34,510 nucleotides of DNA, from positions 1 through 34,510 of the forward strand of contig CAJYLV010000024.1 in the NCBI GenBank assembly GCA_913776255.1, in the 5' to 3' direction. The first letter of the stretch is position 1, and the number at the start of each line of letters is the position of its first letter. The translations under genes and the position numbers were made by a program. The notes under the pieces are model-generated. The model had not been told where the DNA came from. It was given only the letters and a program-made list of their open reading frames with translations, and searched no databases. This document shows positions 1 through 8,596 of the stretch, piece after piece. This DNA comes from an uncultured Sphingomonas sp. (GTDB lineage: Bacteria; Pseudomonadota; Alphaproteobacteria; Sphingomonadales; Sphingomonadaceae).

Positions 1-11
1 GGTACTGAGCA

Positions 12-299
12 ATGAACTTTCGTCCGTTGCACGACCGCGTTCTCGTCCGCCGCGTCGAGGCGGAAGAGAAGACGGCCGGCGGGATCATCATCCCCGACAC
101 CGCCAAGGAAAAGCCGCAGGAAGGCGAAGTCGTCGCCGCTGGTGCGGGCGCCAAGAACGACAAGGGCGAGGTCGCCCCGCTCGACGTCAAGGCCGGTGAT
201 CGCATCCTGTTCGGCAAGTGGTCGGGCACCGAGGTCAAGGTCGACGGTGAAGACCTGCTCATCATGAAGGAATCGGACATCCTCGGCATCATCGCCTGA
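12..299 (+). CDS. groES: Co-chaperonin GroES (Hsp10)
   Basis: Encodes the 95-residue cytosolic co-chaperonin that caps the GroEL barrel during ATP-driven protein folding. The start ([14 protein letters not shown]) is the classic Hsp10 N-terminus. The mobile-loop region ([19 protein letters not shown]) and the C-terminal strand [13 protein letters not shown] are both recognisable, and the length is standard. It lies 54 nt upstream of groEL in the usual bicistronic order. The promoter, and any CIRCE or sigma32 element, would lie before the first base of the window, so regulation cannot be judged here. Confidence 0.98.
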   Translation: MNFRPLHDRVLVRRVEAEEKTAGGIIIPDTAKEKPQEGEVVAAGAGAKNDKGEVAPLDVKAGDRILFGKWSGTEVKVDGEDLLIMKESDILGIIA

Positions 300-341
300 G
301 CTTTCCGACCGCCTCAACTTTCTCAACATTCGTTCATCTGA

Positions 342-1997
<1,656 letters not shown>

Positions 1998-2005
1998 TGT
2001 CGGAC

Positions 2006-2027
2006 GGGTGCAGCGGTCGCTGCACCC
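2006..2027 (+). other. Perfect hairpin just after groEL
   Basis: GGGTGCAGCG and CGCTGCACCC form a perfect 10-bp stem with a 2-nt loop, 9 nt after the groEL stop. No T-tract follows, so it may protect the 3' end of the groESL mRNA rather than terminate transcription. Termination more likely happens at the stem near 2122-2154. Confidence 0.55.
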
Positions 2028-2121
2028 GACACGACATCGGAACGGCCGACGGCTCGGCAGCGCCGATGCCGTTCGACGTCAAGGCGGCGGCTCTGCCGTC
2101 GCCGGGTGCCCGAAGCGAAGT

Positions 2122-2154
2122 GCCGGCGGAGCGATCCGCCGGCCCTTTGTTTGC
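2122..2154 (+). terminator. Intrinsic terminator of groESL
   Basis: GCCGGCGGA, the loop GCGA and TCCGCCGGC form a 9-bp GC stem, followed by CCCTTTGTTT. This is a reasonable rho-independent terminator for the groES-groEL operon. It ends only about 28 nt before the next start codon. Confidence 0.7.
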
Positions 2155-2181
2155 GTGGCGAGCGGGGCTATATTCGTCGCT

Positions 2182-2739
2182 ATGGCGACCGATCCTTATT
2201 ACCAGCCGATCACCGCCGACGAATTCCTTGCGATGGATTTCGGCACCGATCGCAAATTCGAACTCAGCAACGGCGTCATCCAGATGATGACGGGCGGCAC
2301 GGAGCTTCACGCCTGGGTGCAGGGTAATCTCGTCGCTTGGCTGCGTCAGGCGCTGCGGGGAAGCGGCTGCCGCAGCTACGGCTCGGAAATGGGTGTTCGT
2401 GTCGGCGAGCATGACGTCCGCTATCCGGATGTCAGCATCCACTGCGGCAAACGGCCGGATCATGGCGAGAATGTTCGGGCGCTCGATCGTCCGGTCGTGA
2501 TCATCGAAGTCCTGTCGCCGAGTACGGCGACGTTCGATCAAGGGACGAAGCTGGAGGAGTATCGTAGCATCGATAGCGTACTCCAGATCGTTTTCGTCGA
2601 CCCGATCAATCAACTAATACGGACCCACCGGCGGCTCGCGACCGGAGGCTGGCTGATCAGCGATTATTCTGCAACGGGCATCGAACTGCCGATGCTCGGG
2701 TTTACCATCCCGCACGAGGAAATCTTCGCACGCGACTGA
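2182..2739 (+). CDS. Uma2 family PD-(D/E)XK-fold protein
   Basis: Encodes a 185-residue protein of the Uma2 family (a restriction-endonuclease-like fold, abundant in cyanobacteria and sphingomonads, with no firmly known role). The family pattern is visible: FELSNG near residue 26, RYPDVS with Asp83, VIIEVLSPST with Glu109, and Lys123 in GTKLEEY. These match the metal-binding D...E-x-K set of the fold, so nuclease activity is possible but unproven. The ATG at 2182 was chosen because the domain begins there; the longer open frame upstream runs through the groEL terminator. A TATATT at 2169-2174 lies 7 nt before the ATG and there is no Shine-Dalgarno, so the message could be leaderless. Confidence 0.85.
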   Translation: MATDPYYQPITADEFLAMDFGTDRKFELSNGVIQMMTGGTELHAWVQGNLVAWLRQALRGSGCRSYGSEMGVRVGEHDVRYPDVSIHCGKRPDHGENVRALDRPVVIIEVLSPSTATFDQGTKLEEYRSIDSVLQIVFVDPINQLIRTHRRLATGGWLISDYSATGIELPMLGFTIPHEEIFARD

Positions 2740-2749
2740 TAGGGCCGCC

Positions 2750-3217
2750 GTGCGTTTGGCGCGCATGAACCAGCGTGCCCGCATCCCCTTCGACAGCATC
2801 GTGTTCGGTTATGGCCCGATGCTCCCGCTCGTGGTCGCCGGGATCGGGGCGTGGGGGCTCGCGCCCGGCTGGGAACTGATCGCGGTGCGGCTGGCGATCG
2901 TCTGGGGCGCGCTGATCCTGTCGTTCATCGGCGGGGTGCGGCGCGGCTTCGGGTTCGCGACGCCCGGCGCGTCGACGCCGGTCGAGATCGTCGCGGCGGT
3001 CGGCTATTTCACGATCGCCGGGCTGGCGCTGGTGGTGCCGTTCGTCAGCACCGCGCTGGCGCTGCTCGCGGCGGGCTATGCGCTGGCGGCGCTGCTCGAC
3101 CGGCGCGCGGCGCTGGCGGGCAACGCGCCGGCGCATTTCGCCCGGCTGCGTCCGCCGCAATTGCTGCTCGGGTGCGCGGGGCTCGCGGCGTGCTGGGCGT
3201 GGGTGATGCTGCGATAG
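2750..3217 (+). CDS. DUF3429-type integral membrane protein
   Basis: Encodes a 155-residue hydrophobic protein with about five predicted membrane spans and resembling the DUF3429 family, whose function is unknown. The FDSIVFGYGPMLPLVVAGIGAW opening and FIGGVRRG in the first third are the recognisable parts. It starts at GTG 2750, 10 nt after the Uma2 stop; an in-frame ATG at 2765 is an equally possible start and would shorten it by five residues. It is probably co-transcribed with the Uma2 gene by spacing. It faces the converging manC-like gene across a palindromic repeat. Confidence 0.75.
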   Translation: MRLARMNQRARIPFDSIVFGYGPMLPLVVAGIGAWGLAPGWELIAVRLAIVWGALILSFIGGVRRGFGFATPGASTPVEIVAAVGYFTIAGLALVVPFVSTALALLAAGYALAALLDRRAALAGNAPAHFARLRPPQLLLGCAGLAACWAWVMLR

Positions 3218-3280
3218 GGCGGGGCGGGCTGATTGCCGCCCCTTGGCACGATCCCATTCGCTTCGCCGCGAAGAAGCGGG

Positions 3281-3301
3281 ACCCCGGATCGAGTCCGGGG
3301 T
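3281..3301. repeat. Palindromic REP-like element
   Basis: ACCCCGGA, the loop TCGAG and TCCGGGGT form a perfect stem-loop followed by GACG, between two converging genes. This motif form is common as a dispersed palindrome in alphaproteobacterial genomes (recalled, not searched). By position it could act as a bidirectional terminator for the genes ending at 3217 (+) and 3340 (-). Confidence 0.65.
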
Positions 3302-3339
3302 GACGAAAAGAGGCGGCGCGCGACGGACCGCCCCTCAAG

Positions 3340-4380
3340 TCAGCCCTTCATCGCTTCCAGCAGCAGCTTGACGTCCTGGCTGCGCCCGCGCGGCAGGATG
3401 AGGACGTCGTTGCCGCTGGCGACGACGATCAGATCCTCGACCCCGACCATCGCGACGCGCACGCCGTCGCTGCGCGCGAGGCAGTTGCTGCTATCGAGCA
3501 TGATGACCTCGCCGTTGACGACGTTGCCGCGCGCGTCGCCCTCGCTGATCGCGTGGAGCGCGTCCCAGCTGCCGACGTCGCTCCACCCCATCGCGACCGG
3601 CACGACCGCGACACGATCGGCCTTCTCCATCACCGCATAATCGATCGAGTCCGACGGCGATGCCGCGAAGGCGTCGGCGTCGGGATAGACGCGCACGCCC
3701 TCGCGCCGCGCGCCGGCGCAGGCGTTGCGTACCGACTCGACGATCGCGGGCGCGAATTGTTCGAGCGCGGCGAGATAGGCGTCGGCGCGGAACAGGAAGA
3801 TCCCGCCGTTCCACGCATGGTCGCCCGACGCGATCATCGCCTCGGCGACGTCGCGCTTGGGTTTCTCGACGAAGCGGGCGACGCGGTGGACCCCGGCGGC
3901 GATCTCCTCGCCGACCTTGATATAGCCGTAGCCGGTCTCGGGCGCGTCGGGGGTGATCCCGAAGGTGACGAGCCAGCCCTGCTCGACGAGCGGCAGCGCG
4001 GCGTGGATCGCGGCGTGGAACGCTTCGCGATCGGCGATGACGTGATCGGACGGCATCACCAACATCGCCTGATCCGCCCCGGCGCTGAGCGCGGCGAGCG
4101 CGATCGCGGGCGCGGTGTTGCGCCCGGCCGGCTCGAGGATCAGCGCGCTGGGCAAGGTGCCGATCGCGCCGAGCTGTTCCTCGACCGCATCGGCATGCGC
4201 GGCATTGGCGACGACGATCGGCGCGGCGAAGGCGTCGCCGTGCGCGCGCGCCGCGGTGAGCTGCAACATCGTCTCGCTCGCGGTCAGCGCGAGCATCTGC
4301 TTGGGCTTTTCCGGCCGCGACATCGGCCACAAGCGAGTACCTGATCCGCCTGAAAGGATCACCGGCACGATTTCGGTCAA
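3340..4380 (-). CDS. manC: Mannose-1-phosphate guanylyltransferase (short, single-domain form)
   Basis: Makes GDP-mannose from GTP and mannose-1-phosphate, the activated sugar for exopolysaccharide and lipopolysaccharide. The nucleotidyltransferase signature SGGSGTRLWPMSRPEKPKQ lies at residues 10-28, followed by VMPSDHVI and FVEKPKRDVA. The product of 346 residues has only the transferase domain; the C-terminal phosphomannose-isomerase domain of bifunctional ManC/XanB enzymes is absent. I chose the TTG at 4380 because AGGAG lies about 7 nt upstream and family homology starts there; an ATG at 4434 would add 18 unlikely residues. It is divergent from the DUF815 ATPase and no polysaccharide cluster surrounds it. 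Confidence 0.93.
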   Translation of the reverse strand: MTEIVPVILSGGSGTRLWPMSRPEKPKQMLALTASETMLQLTAARAHGDAFAAPIVVANAAHADAVEEQLGAIGTLPSALILEPAGRNTAPAIALAALSAGADQAMLVMPSDHVIADREAFHAAIHAALPLVEQGWLVTFGITPDAPETGYGYIKVGEEIAAGVHRVARFVEKPKRDVAEAMIASGDHAWNGGIFLFRADAYLAALEQFAPAIVESVRNACAGARREGVRVYPDADAFAASPSDSIDYAVMEKADRVAVVPVAMGWSDVGSWDALHAISEGDARGNVVNGEVIMLDSSNCLARSDGVRVAMVGVEDLIVVASGNDVLILPRGRSQDVKLLLEAMKG

Positions 4381-4507
4381 TTGCTGCTCCTGTTCCCCCG
4401 TGGGAGCGCAACTACGCCCCCGACGCTTCAACACGCCTGATCGTGCAAGGTTTCCTTATGCACGATCTTCCGTTGCGGCAACGTGACGAGCGGATTAGCC
4501 GGGGCGC

Positions 4508-5320
4508 ATGACCGACGCCCTCGACCGGATCGCCGCCGCGCTGGAGCGGCTCGCCCCGCCGCCGCCCGCCAGCGCCGATCCGCTGGCGCACCCGGCCTAT
4601 GTCTGGCGCGACGGCGCGCTGGTGGCGGCGCGCGCGTTCGCGCCGCTGCCGCTGGCGCTGCTGCAAGGGGCTGAGGCGCAGAAAGCGGCGTTGCTCGCCA
4701 ATCTGATGCGGCTGGCGGACGGGTTGCCGGCGCAGGACGCTTTGCTGTGGGGCGCGCGCGGCACCGGGAAATCGGCGCTGGTGAAGGCGAGCGTCGGCGC
4801 GGTGCAGGCGGCGGGGGGCGCGCTCGCGCTGGTCGAGGTCGCCGCGGACCGACTGGAGACGCTGCCGCGGCTGTTCGACGTGGTCGCGGGGCAAAGGCGC
4901 GCGTTCGCGATCTTCCTCGACGATCTCGGCTTCGACGTGGCGGCGGAGGCGCGGGTGCTGCGCTCGCTGCTGGAGGGCGGGGCGGAGGCGCGGCCGGCGA
5001 ACGCGCGGCTGATCGTGACCTCCAACCGCCGGCATCTGGTGACGCGCGACATCAAGGAACAGGAAAGCGCGATCAACCCGCGCGATGCGGTCGACGACCA
5101 GATGGCCTTGGCGGATCGCTTCGGGCTGAGCCTCGGCTTCCATGTCGTCGATCAGGACGGCTATCTCGCGATCGTGCGCGGCTATGCCGAGCGTCACGCG
5201 CTGCCGTTCGATGCCGCGGAGGCGGTGCAGTGGGCGACGCGGCGCGGGAGCCGCTCGGGGCGCGTGGCGTGGCAATACGTCGTCGAGGTTGCGGGGCGCG
5301 CGGGGAAGCGGCTCGAATAG
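4508..5320 (+). CDS. DUF815-type AAA+ family ATPase
   Basis: Encodes a 270-residue P-loop protein of the DUF815 family (ATP-binding, related to AAA+ loaders, role unknown). Walker A is GARGTGKS at residues 82-89, Walker B is FAIFLDDLGF near 134-142, and a sensor-like VTSNRRHLV follows near 175. The N-terminal 50 residues are Ala/Pro/Leu-rich and not typical of the nucleotide domain. It starts at ATG 4508, in the 127-nt gap facing the divergent manC. Family members often sit near cell-envelope or division genes, but here the context does not point to a role. Confidence 0.85.
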   Translation: MTDALDRIAAALERLAPPPPASADPLAHPAYVWRDGALVAARAFAPLPLALLQGAEAQKAALLANLMRLADGLPAQDALLWGARGTGKSALVKASVGAVQAAGGALALVEVAADRLETLPRLFDVVAGQRRAFAIFLDDLGFDVAAEARVLRSLLEGGAEARPANARLIVTSNRRHLVTRDIKEQESAINPRDAVDDQMALADRFGLSLGFHVVDQDGYLAIVRGYAERHALPFDAAEAVQWATRRGSRSGRVAWQYVVEVAGRAGKRLE

Positions 5321-5344
5321 CCGACCCCCGCGCACCATATCGCC

Positions 5345-5857
5345 TCAGCGCCGTCGCTTGTAGTGGAAGCGGCGCACGAACGGCGCGCCATTGGCATCGA
5401 CCGCCGCGGCGGCCTCGATCATCTCGTTGCCGTCCGGCGCGACGACATAGGTCCGCACCGAGCCCGGCATCTTCTGGCGCGCGAGGTTCAGGACGAGGAC
5501 GTTGGCGGCCGGCGTCATGAAGGCGGCGCTGTCGGCCTCGCCCTTTTCGCCTTCGCTGGACGCCATCGTGCCGTCCGGCCGCGCCGACAGCGCCATGTGC
5601 CGGACGCTGTCGTCACGGTCGGTGATGTCGACCGTGATCCGCCATTTGCCGTCGCCGCTGTCGCGGAAGCCGTAGAGGACGCGCCTGGGCGGCGGGCCAT
5701 AGCTGCCCGGCATGCGCGTCAGGTCGAGTTCCCATTCCCCGAAGAAAGGCGAGACGGGGCCGCTGCGTGTCTGCGCCGCGGCATCGCCAGCGATGCCGGT
5801 CAGGCAGGCGGCGGCGGTCAGCGCGATCGCCGTGCGGCGCGAAGGCAGAAGGAACAT
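5345..5857 (-). CDS. Exported protein of unknown function
   Basis: Encodes 170 residues starting with a clear signal peptide (MFLLPSRRTAIALTAAACLTG...), with likely cleavage after an AAA near residue 29. The mature part is a soluble beta-rich domain with FFGEWELDLTRMPGSYGPPPRR, which resembles the lipocalin-like 'FxGxWxLD' opening of periplasmic proteins, but I cannot assign a family. The ATG at 5857 has a good AAGGAG site 8 nt upstream, which rules out the longer frame. It lies 141 nt downstream of the PadR/membrane pair on the same strand, so it may or may not belong to that transcript. Confidence 0.75.
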   Translation of the reverse strand: MFLLPSRRTAIALTAAACLTGIAGDAAAQTRSGPVSPFFGEWELDLTRMPGSYGPPPRRVLYGFRDSGDGKWRITVDITDRDDSVRHMALSARPDGTMASSEGEKGEADSAAFMTPAANVLVLNLARQKMPGSVRTYVVAPDGNEMIEAAAAVDANGAPFVRRFHYKRRR

Positions 5858-5998
5858 GCAATGGTCTCCTTGATAGGCCGGGCGAGCGCGCGGCGGGGGC
5901 AAGTGGCGGTGATCGGGGTCGCGGCGGCGTGACCGGTCGGTCCCCGCGGGCGGTGCGCGCGGAGGTCGGCAGAGCAAACAAGTGGATCGGGAAAGCGG

Positions 5999-6643
5999 TT
6001 AGCCGGGGTGTTCCGACGCGGCGGGCACGCGCGCCGCGTCGTCCCGGCGCGCGACGACGTGCAGCATCGCCAGCTCGGCCGCGACGACGACGGCCTGTGC
6101 GATCGCCTGCCGGGCATCGAGGAAGAGCACGGCCATGACGATCACGAGCGCGGTCACGCCGGCCAGGGTCCAGAGCGACCAGCGCAGCGCACCGGCCCAG
6201 TCCTGCTCGACCACACACCAGGCGAGCCGGAGGTGGCCGACGCCCGCGACCATCTGGATCAGCGCCAGCGCGGGCAAAGCGGCGAGATAGAGGCTGCGCA
6301 GCAGCGCTTCGTGGTCACCGCCGACCAGCAGCGCGCCTGCGAGGCCGCGCTGGTCCGGATAAAGATAGGGCAGGCCGAAGATCGCGCAGCCGATCTGGAG
6401 CGCGGCCATCGGGAGCATGATGCCCAGCGCCACCGCATAGCCGGTCACGACGAAGCGCCCGGCGGCGCCGGTGAGCAGGGAGCGCCACGCCGCGACGAGG
6501 CAGCCGGCGGCGAAGGAGAGGGCACGGCCGTCGGCGGCCGCGGCGTCATATTCGGCCGCGATCGCGCGCGACCAGTCGCGCCGGTCCACCGCCATGGCGG
6601 CGACGGCCATCCCCATGAGCAGGCGCGCGAGCGGGCGGATCAT
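5999..6643 (-). CDS. Membrane protein coupled to a PadR repressor
   Basis: Encodes a 214-residue integral membrane protein with about four to five hydrophobic segments; the clearest lie near residues 65-90, 118-138 and 152-170. The start ATG at 6643 overlaps the TGA of the padR gene (ATGA), implying translational coupling. PadR genes are commonly followed by the membrane protein or transporter they regulate, so this is probably the target of the upstream regulator. I do not recognise the family; the N-terminal RDWSRAIAAEYDAAAADGRALSFAAGC segment is reminiscent of small PadR-linked membrane proteins in sphingomonads. Confidence 0.75.
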   Translation of the reverse strand: MIRPLARLLMGMAVAAMAVDRRDWSRAIAAEYDAAAADGRALSFAAGCLVAAWRSLLTGAAGRFVVTGYAVALGIMLPMAALQIGCAIFGLPYLYPDQRGLAGALLVGGDHEALLRSLYLAALPALALIQMVAGVGHLRLAWCVVEQDWAGALRWSLWTLAGVTALVIVMAVLFLDARQAIAQAVVVAAELAMLHVVARRDDAARVPAASEHPG

Positions 6644-6942
6644 GCGAGCACCGGGGTAGCGGACGGATCGGGATCCTCGGCGGCGAGCCGCAGCGCCAGC
6701 GCGAGGCCGTCCGCGGTGAGGCGATAGACATGGCGCGGCGGCCGACCGGGCTGCGCCGGCGGGTGCCACTCCGCCTCGACGAGGCCGTTGTCGGTCATCC
6801 GCATCAGCAGCGGGTACAAAGTGCCGGACGACAGGCCGGTGTCCTTCAGCACGTCATAGCCGTGCCGCCATTCGCTGCGCTGCCGCGACAGGAACGCCAG
6901 CACGCGCCGCATTTGTCGGGAAGGTTGTCGTGTTCGTGCCAT
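6640..6942 (-). CDS. PadR family transcriptional repressor
   Basis: Encodes a 100-residue winged-helix regulator of the PadR family (short PadR-s2 form). Landmarks are WRHGYDVLKDTGLSSGTLYPLLMRMTDNGLVEAEW, which contains the recognition helix and wing lead-in, and RPPRHVYRLTADG. The likely start is ATG 6942; an in-frame ATG at 6957 would add five residues and lies inside a palindrome. Neither has a Shine-Dalgarno. The gene precedes and overlaps the membrane protein gene by 4 nt. It most likely represses its own operon. Confidence 0.9.
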   Translation of the reverse strand: MARTRQPSRQMRRVLAFLSRQRSEWRHGYDVLKDTGLSSGTLYPLLMRMTDNGLVEAEWHPPAQPGRPPRHVYRLTADGLALALRLAAEDPDPSATPVLA

Positions 6943-6947
6943 GGCTG

Positions 6948-6976
6948 AACACAACATATGTAGATTTAAGAGTCAA
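6948..6976 (-). promoter_or_regulatory. Candidate padR promoter with operator palindrome
   Basis: Reading the minus strand, TTGACT at 6976-6971 is a near-consensus -35. With a 17-nt spacer the -10 would be TGTGTT, a poor match, at 6953-6948. The palindrome ACATATGT at 6954-6961 lies in the spacer, where PadR binding would block polymerase. The predicted start point falls at the ATG of padR, which suggests a leaderless message. Inferred from sequence only. Confidence 0.4.
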
Positions 6977-7011
6977 GCATCGGACGGATTGCGGCGGTCG
7001 ACCCGGAAAGC

Positions 7012-7050
7012 GGCGATGCGGAACCCGCTGCACACGGGTTTCGCATCGCC
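7012..7050 (-). terminator. Strong stem-loop after the chemoreceptor gene
   Basis: GGCGATGCGGAACCCG and CGGGTTTCGCATCGCC form a 16-bp stem with one G-U pair and a 7-nt loop. It lies 26 nt past the stop of the minus-strand chemoreceptor gene. The tail on that strand is only weakly T-rich (GCTTTCC), so it may end transcription or protect the 3' end. Confidence 0.55.
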
Positions 7051-7076
7051 ATTCTTGATCGAAGGACCGGGGGCCG

Positions 7077-8528
7077 CTACGCCGCCGCGAGCCGCTGCTG
7101 CATCCGGTGGACGGGGTTGCCCTCCGCTTCGCCGAGCCGGAAGCGCGCCACTTCGCGCGACAGCACCTCGGCTTCGGCGGCGAGCGTGCGTGCGGCGGCG
7201 GTGGCCTGCTCGACCATCGCGGCGTTGCGCTGCGTGACATTGTCCATTTCCGACACCGCGGTGTTCACCTGGCCCAGCCCGATCGACTGCTGGCTGGCCG
7301 AGGCCGCGATCCGCGACACGAGCTCGCTGATCTCGCCGATCCGGCCGATGATCCGCTGGAGCGCCTGACCCGCCTCGTTGACGAGGTCGACGCCGACGCC
7401 GACCTGTTCCGAGGAAGCGAGGATGCGCGTCTTGACGTCCTTGGCGGCGTCCGCCGAGCGCTGCGCGAGCGCGCGGACCTCGGAGGCGACGACCGCGAAC
7501 CCCTTGCCGGCCTCGCCCGCACGCGCCGCCTCGACCCCGGCGTTGAGCGCGAGCAAATTGGTCTGGAACGAGATGCCGTCGATGACGGTGATGATCTCGC
7601 TGATCTCCGCCGACGAGCGTTCGATGCCGCCCATCGCCTCGACCGCGCGGCGCACGATCTGGCCGGACTCCTCGGCCTCGTCGCGCGCCTCGCCGACGAT
7701 GCGATTGGCCTGGGTGGCGCCGTCGGCTGTCTGGCGGACGGTCGACGTGATCTCGTCCATCGCCGCGGCGGTTTCCTCGAGCGAGGCCGCCTGCTGTTCG
7801 GTGCGCTGCGACAGATCGTCGGATGCCTGGCGGATGTCGCCCGAGCCGCTGCGAATCTGCTGGCTGGAGCGGGTGACGACGCCGAGCGTGGTCGACATCT
7901 GCGTCCGCATCGCCTCGAAACTGTCGGCGAGCGCCTGATATTCAGCCGGAAGGCCATCGAGCGTCTCGGTCAGGTCACCCTGCGCCATCCGCTCGAACAC
8001 CTGTCCGCAGCGTTCGATCACCGCGCGGCGCCCGGCCTGCTCGGCCTCGAAATAGGCGGCGAGCGCGATGTCCATGTCGATCAGCGACGCCTTGACCAGC
8101 GCGGTCGCGGCGCGCGCGCGGCGGCGGGCGCCGAACGGCCAGAGCAGCCGGCCGAGCATCACCTTGGGCAGGACATGCTCCAGCATCCGCGCATAGCCGC
8201 TGATGTACCAGGTCGGCGCCAGCCCGATGCGCGCATGGATCTGGCCGATGTGCGAGGCGGCGGCGGCGTAGCTGCGATCGATCGGCCCCGAGAAGAGCTT
8301 GCGCCAATGTTCGAGCTGCTTGTCGCGGGCATGGTCCATCCGCGCCTGCGACGCGAACATCCGGCTGATCGCCGGGGTGCTGGCGATGTGCTTGTACAGC
8401 GCCACGAGCGCCGTGGGCGCATGACGCTCGATCGCGCGACGTACGACCGGGAAAGTCGCATAGCTGCGTTCGTTATAGTCGAACGCGGCCAACCGTTGCT
8501 CGAAGTCGATAGGTTCCGATCCGCTCAC
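7077..8528 (-). CDS. Globin-coupled methyl-accepting chemotaxis protein
   Basis: Encodes a 483-residue soluble signal transducer: an N-terminal sensor globin (about residues 10-175) joined to a methyl-accepting signalling domain (about 215-470). The globin carries KQLEHWRKLFSG with a likely haem-ligating His74 and the IHARIGLAPTWYISGY segment, both aligning by eye with HemAT of Bacillus. The signalling tip contains SFQTNLLALNAGVEAARAGE. There is no membrane segment, so it should sense oxygen or another gas in the cytoplasm and pass the signal to CheA. It starts at GTG 8528 with GGAGG 8 nt upstream. No che genes are nearby, so it is an orphan receptor. Confidence 0.93.
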   Translation of the reverse strand: MSGSEPIDFEQRLAAFDYNERSYATFPVVRRAIERHAPTALVALYKHIASTPAISRMFASQARMDHARDKQLEHWRKLFSGPIDRSYAAAASHIGQIHARIGLAPTWYISGYARMLEHVLPKVMLGRLLWPFGARRRARAATALVKASLIDMDIALAAYFEAEQAGRRAVIERCGQVFERMAQGDLTETLDGLPAEYQALADSFEAMRTQMSTTLGVVTRSSQQIRSGSGDIRQASDDLSQRTEQQAASLEETAAAMDEITSTVRQTADGATQANRIVGEARDEAEESGQIVRRAVEAMGGIERSSAEISEIITVIDGISFQTNLLALNAGVEAARAGEAGKGFAVVASEVRALAQRSADAAKDVKTRILASSEQVGVGVDLVNEAGQALQRIIGRIGEISELVSRIAASASQQSIGLGQVNTAVSEMDNVTQRNAAMVEQATAAARTLAAEAEVLSREVARFRLGEAEGNPVHRMQQRLAAA

Positions 8529-8596
8529 AGCACATCCTCCGTGCCTCGAGCAATAATCGGTAACGGTTAAAAGCAGGTAAGTCGGGATGCGATTGA

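Noticed and set aside
2006..2027. Main terminator of groESL
   Set aside because: The stem is perfect but lacks a T-tail; the later stem with CTTTGTTT fits termination better, so this was kept only as a hairpin.
4381..4434. ATG 4434 as start of the guanylyltransferase
   Set aside because: The TTG at 4380 has AGGAG at the right spacing and family similarity begins only there.
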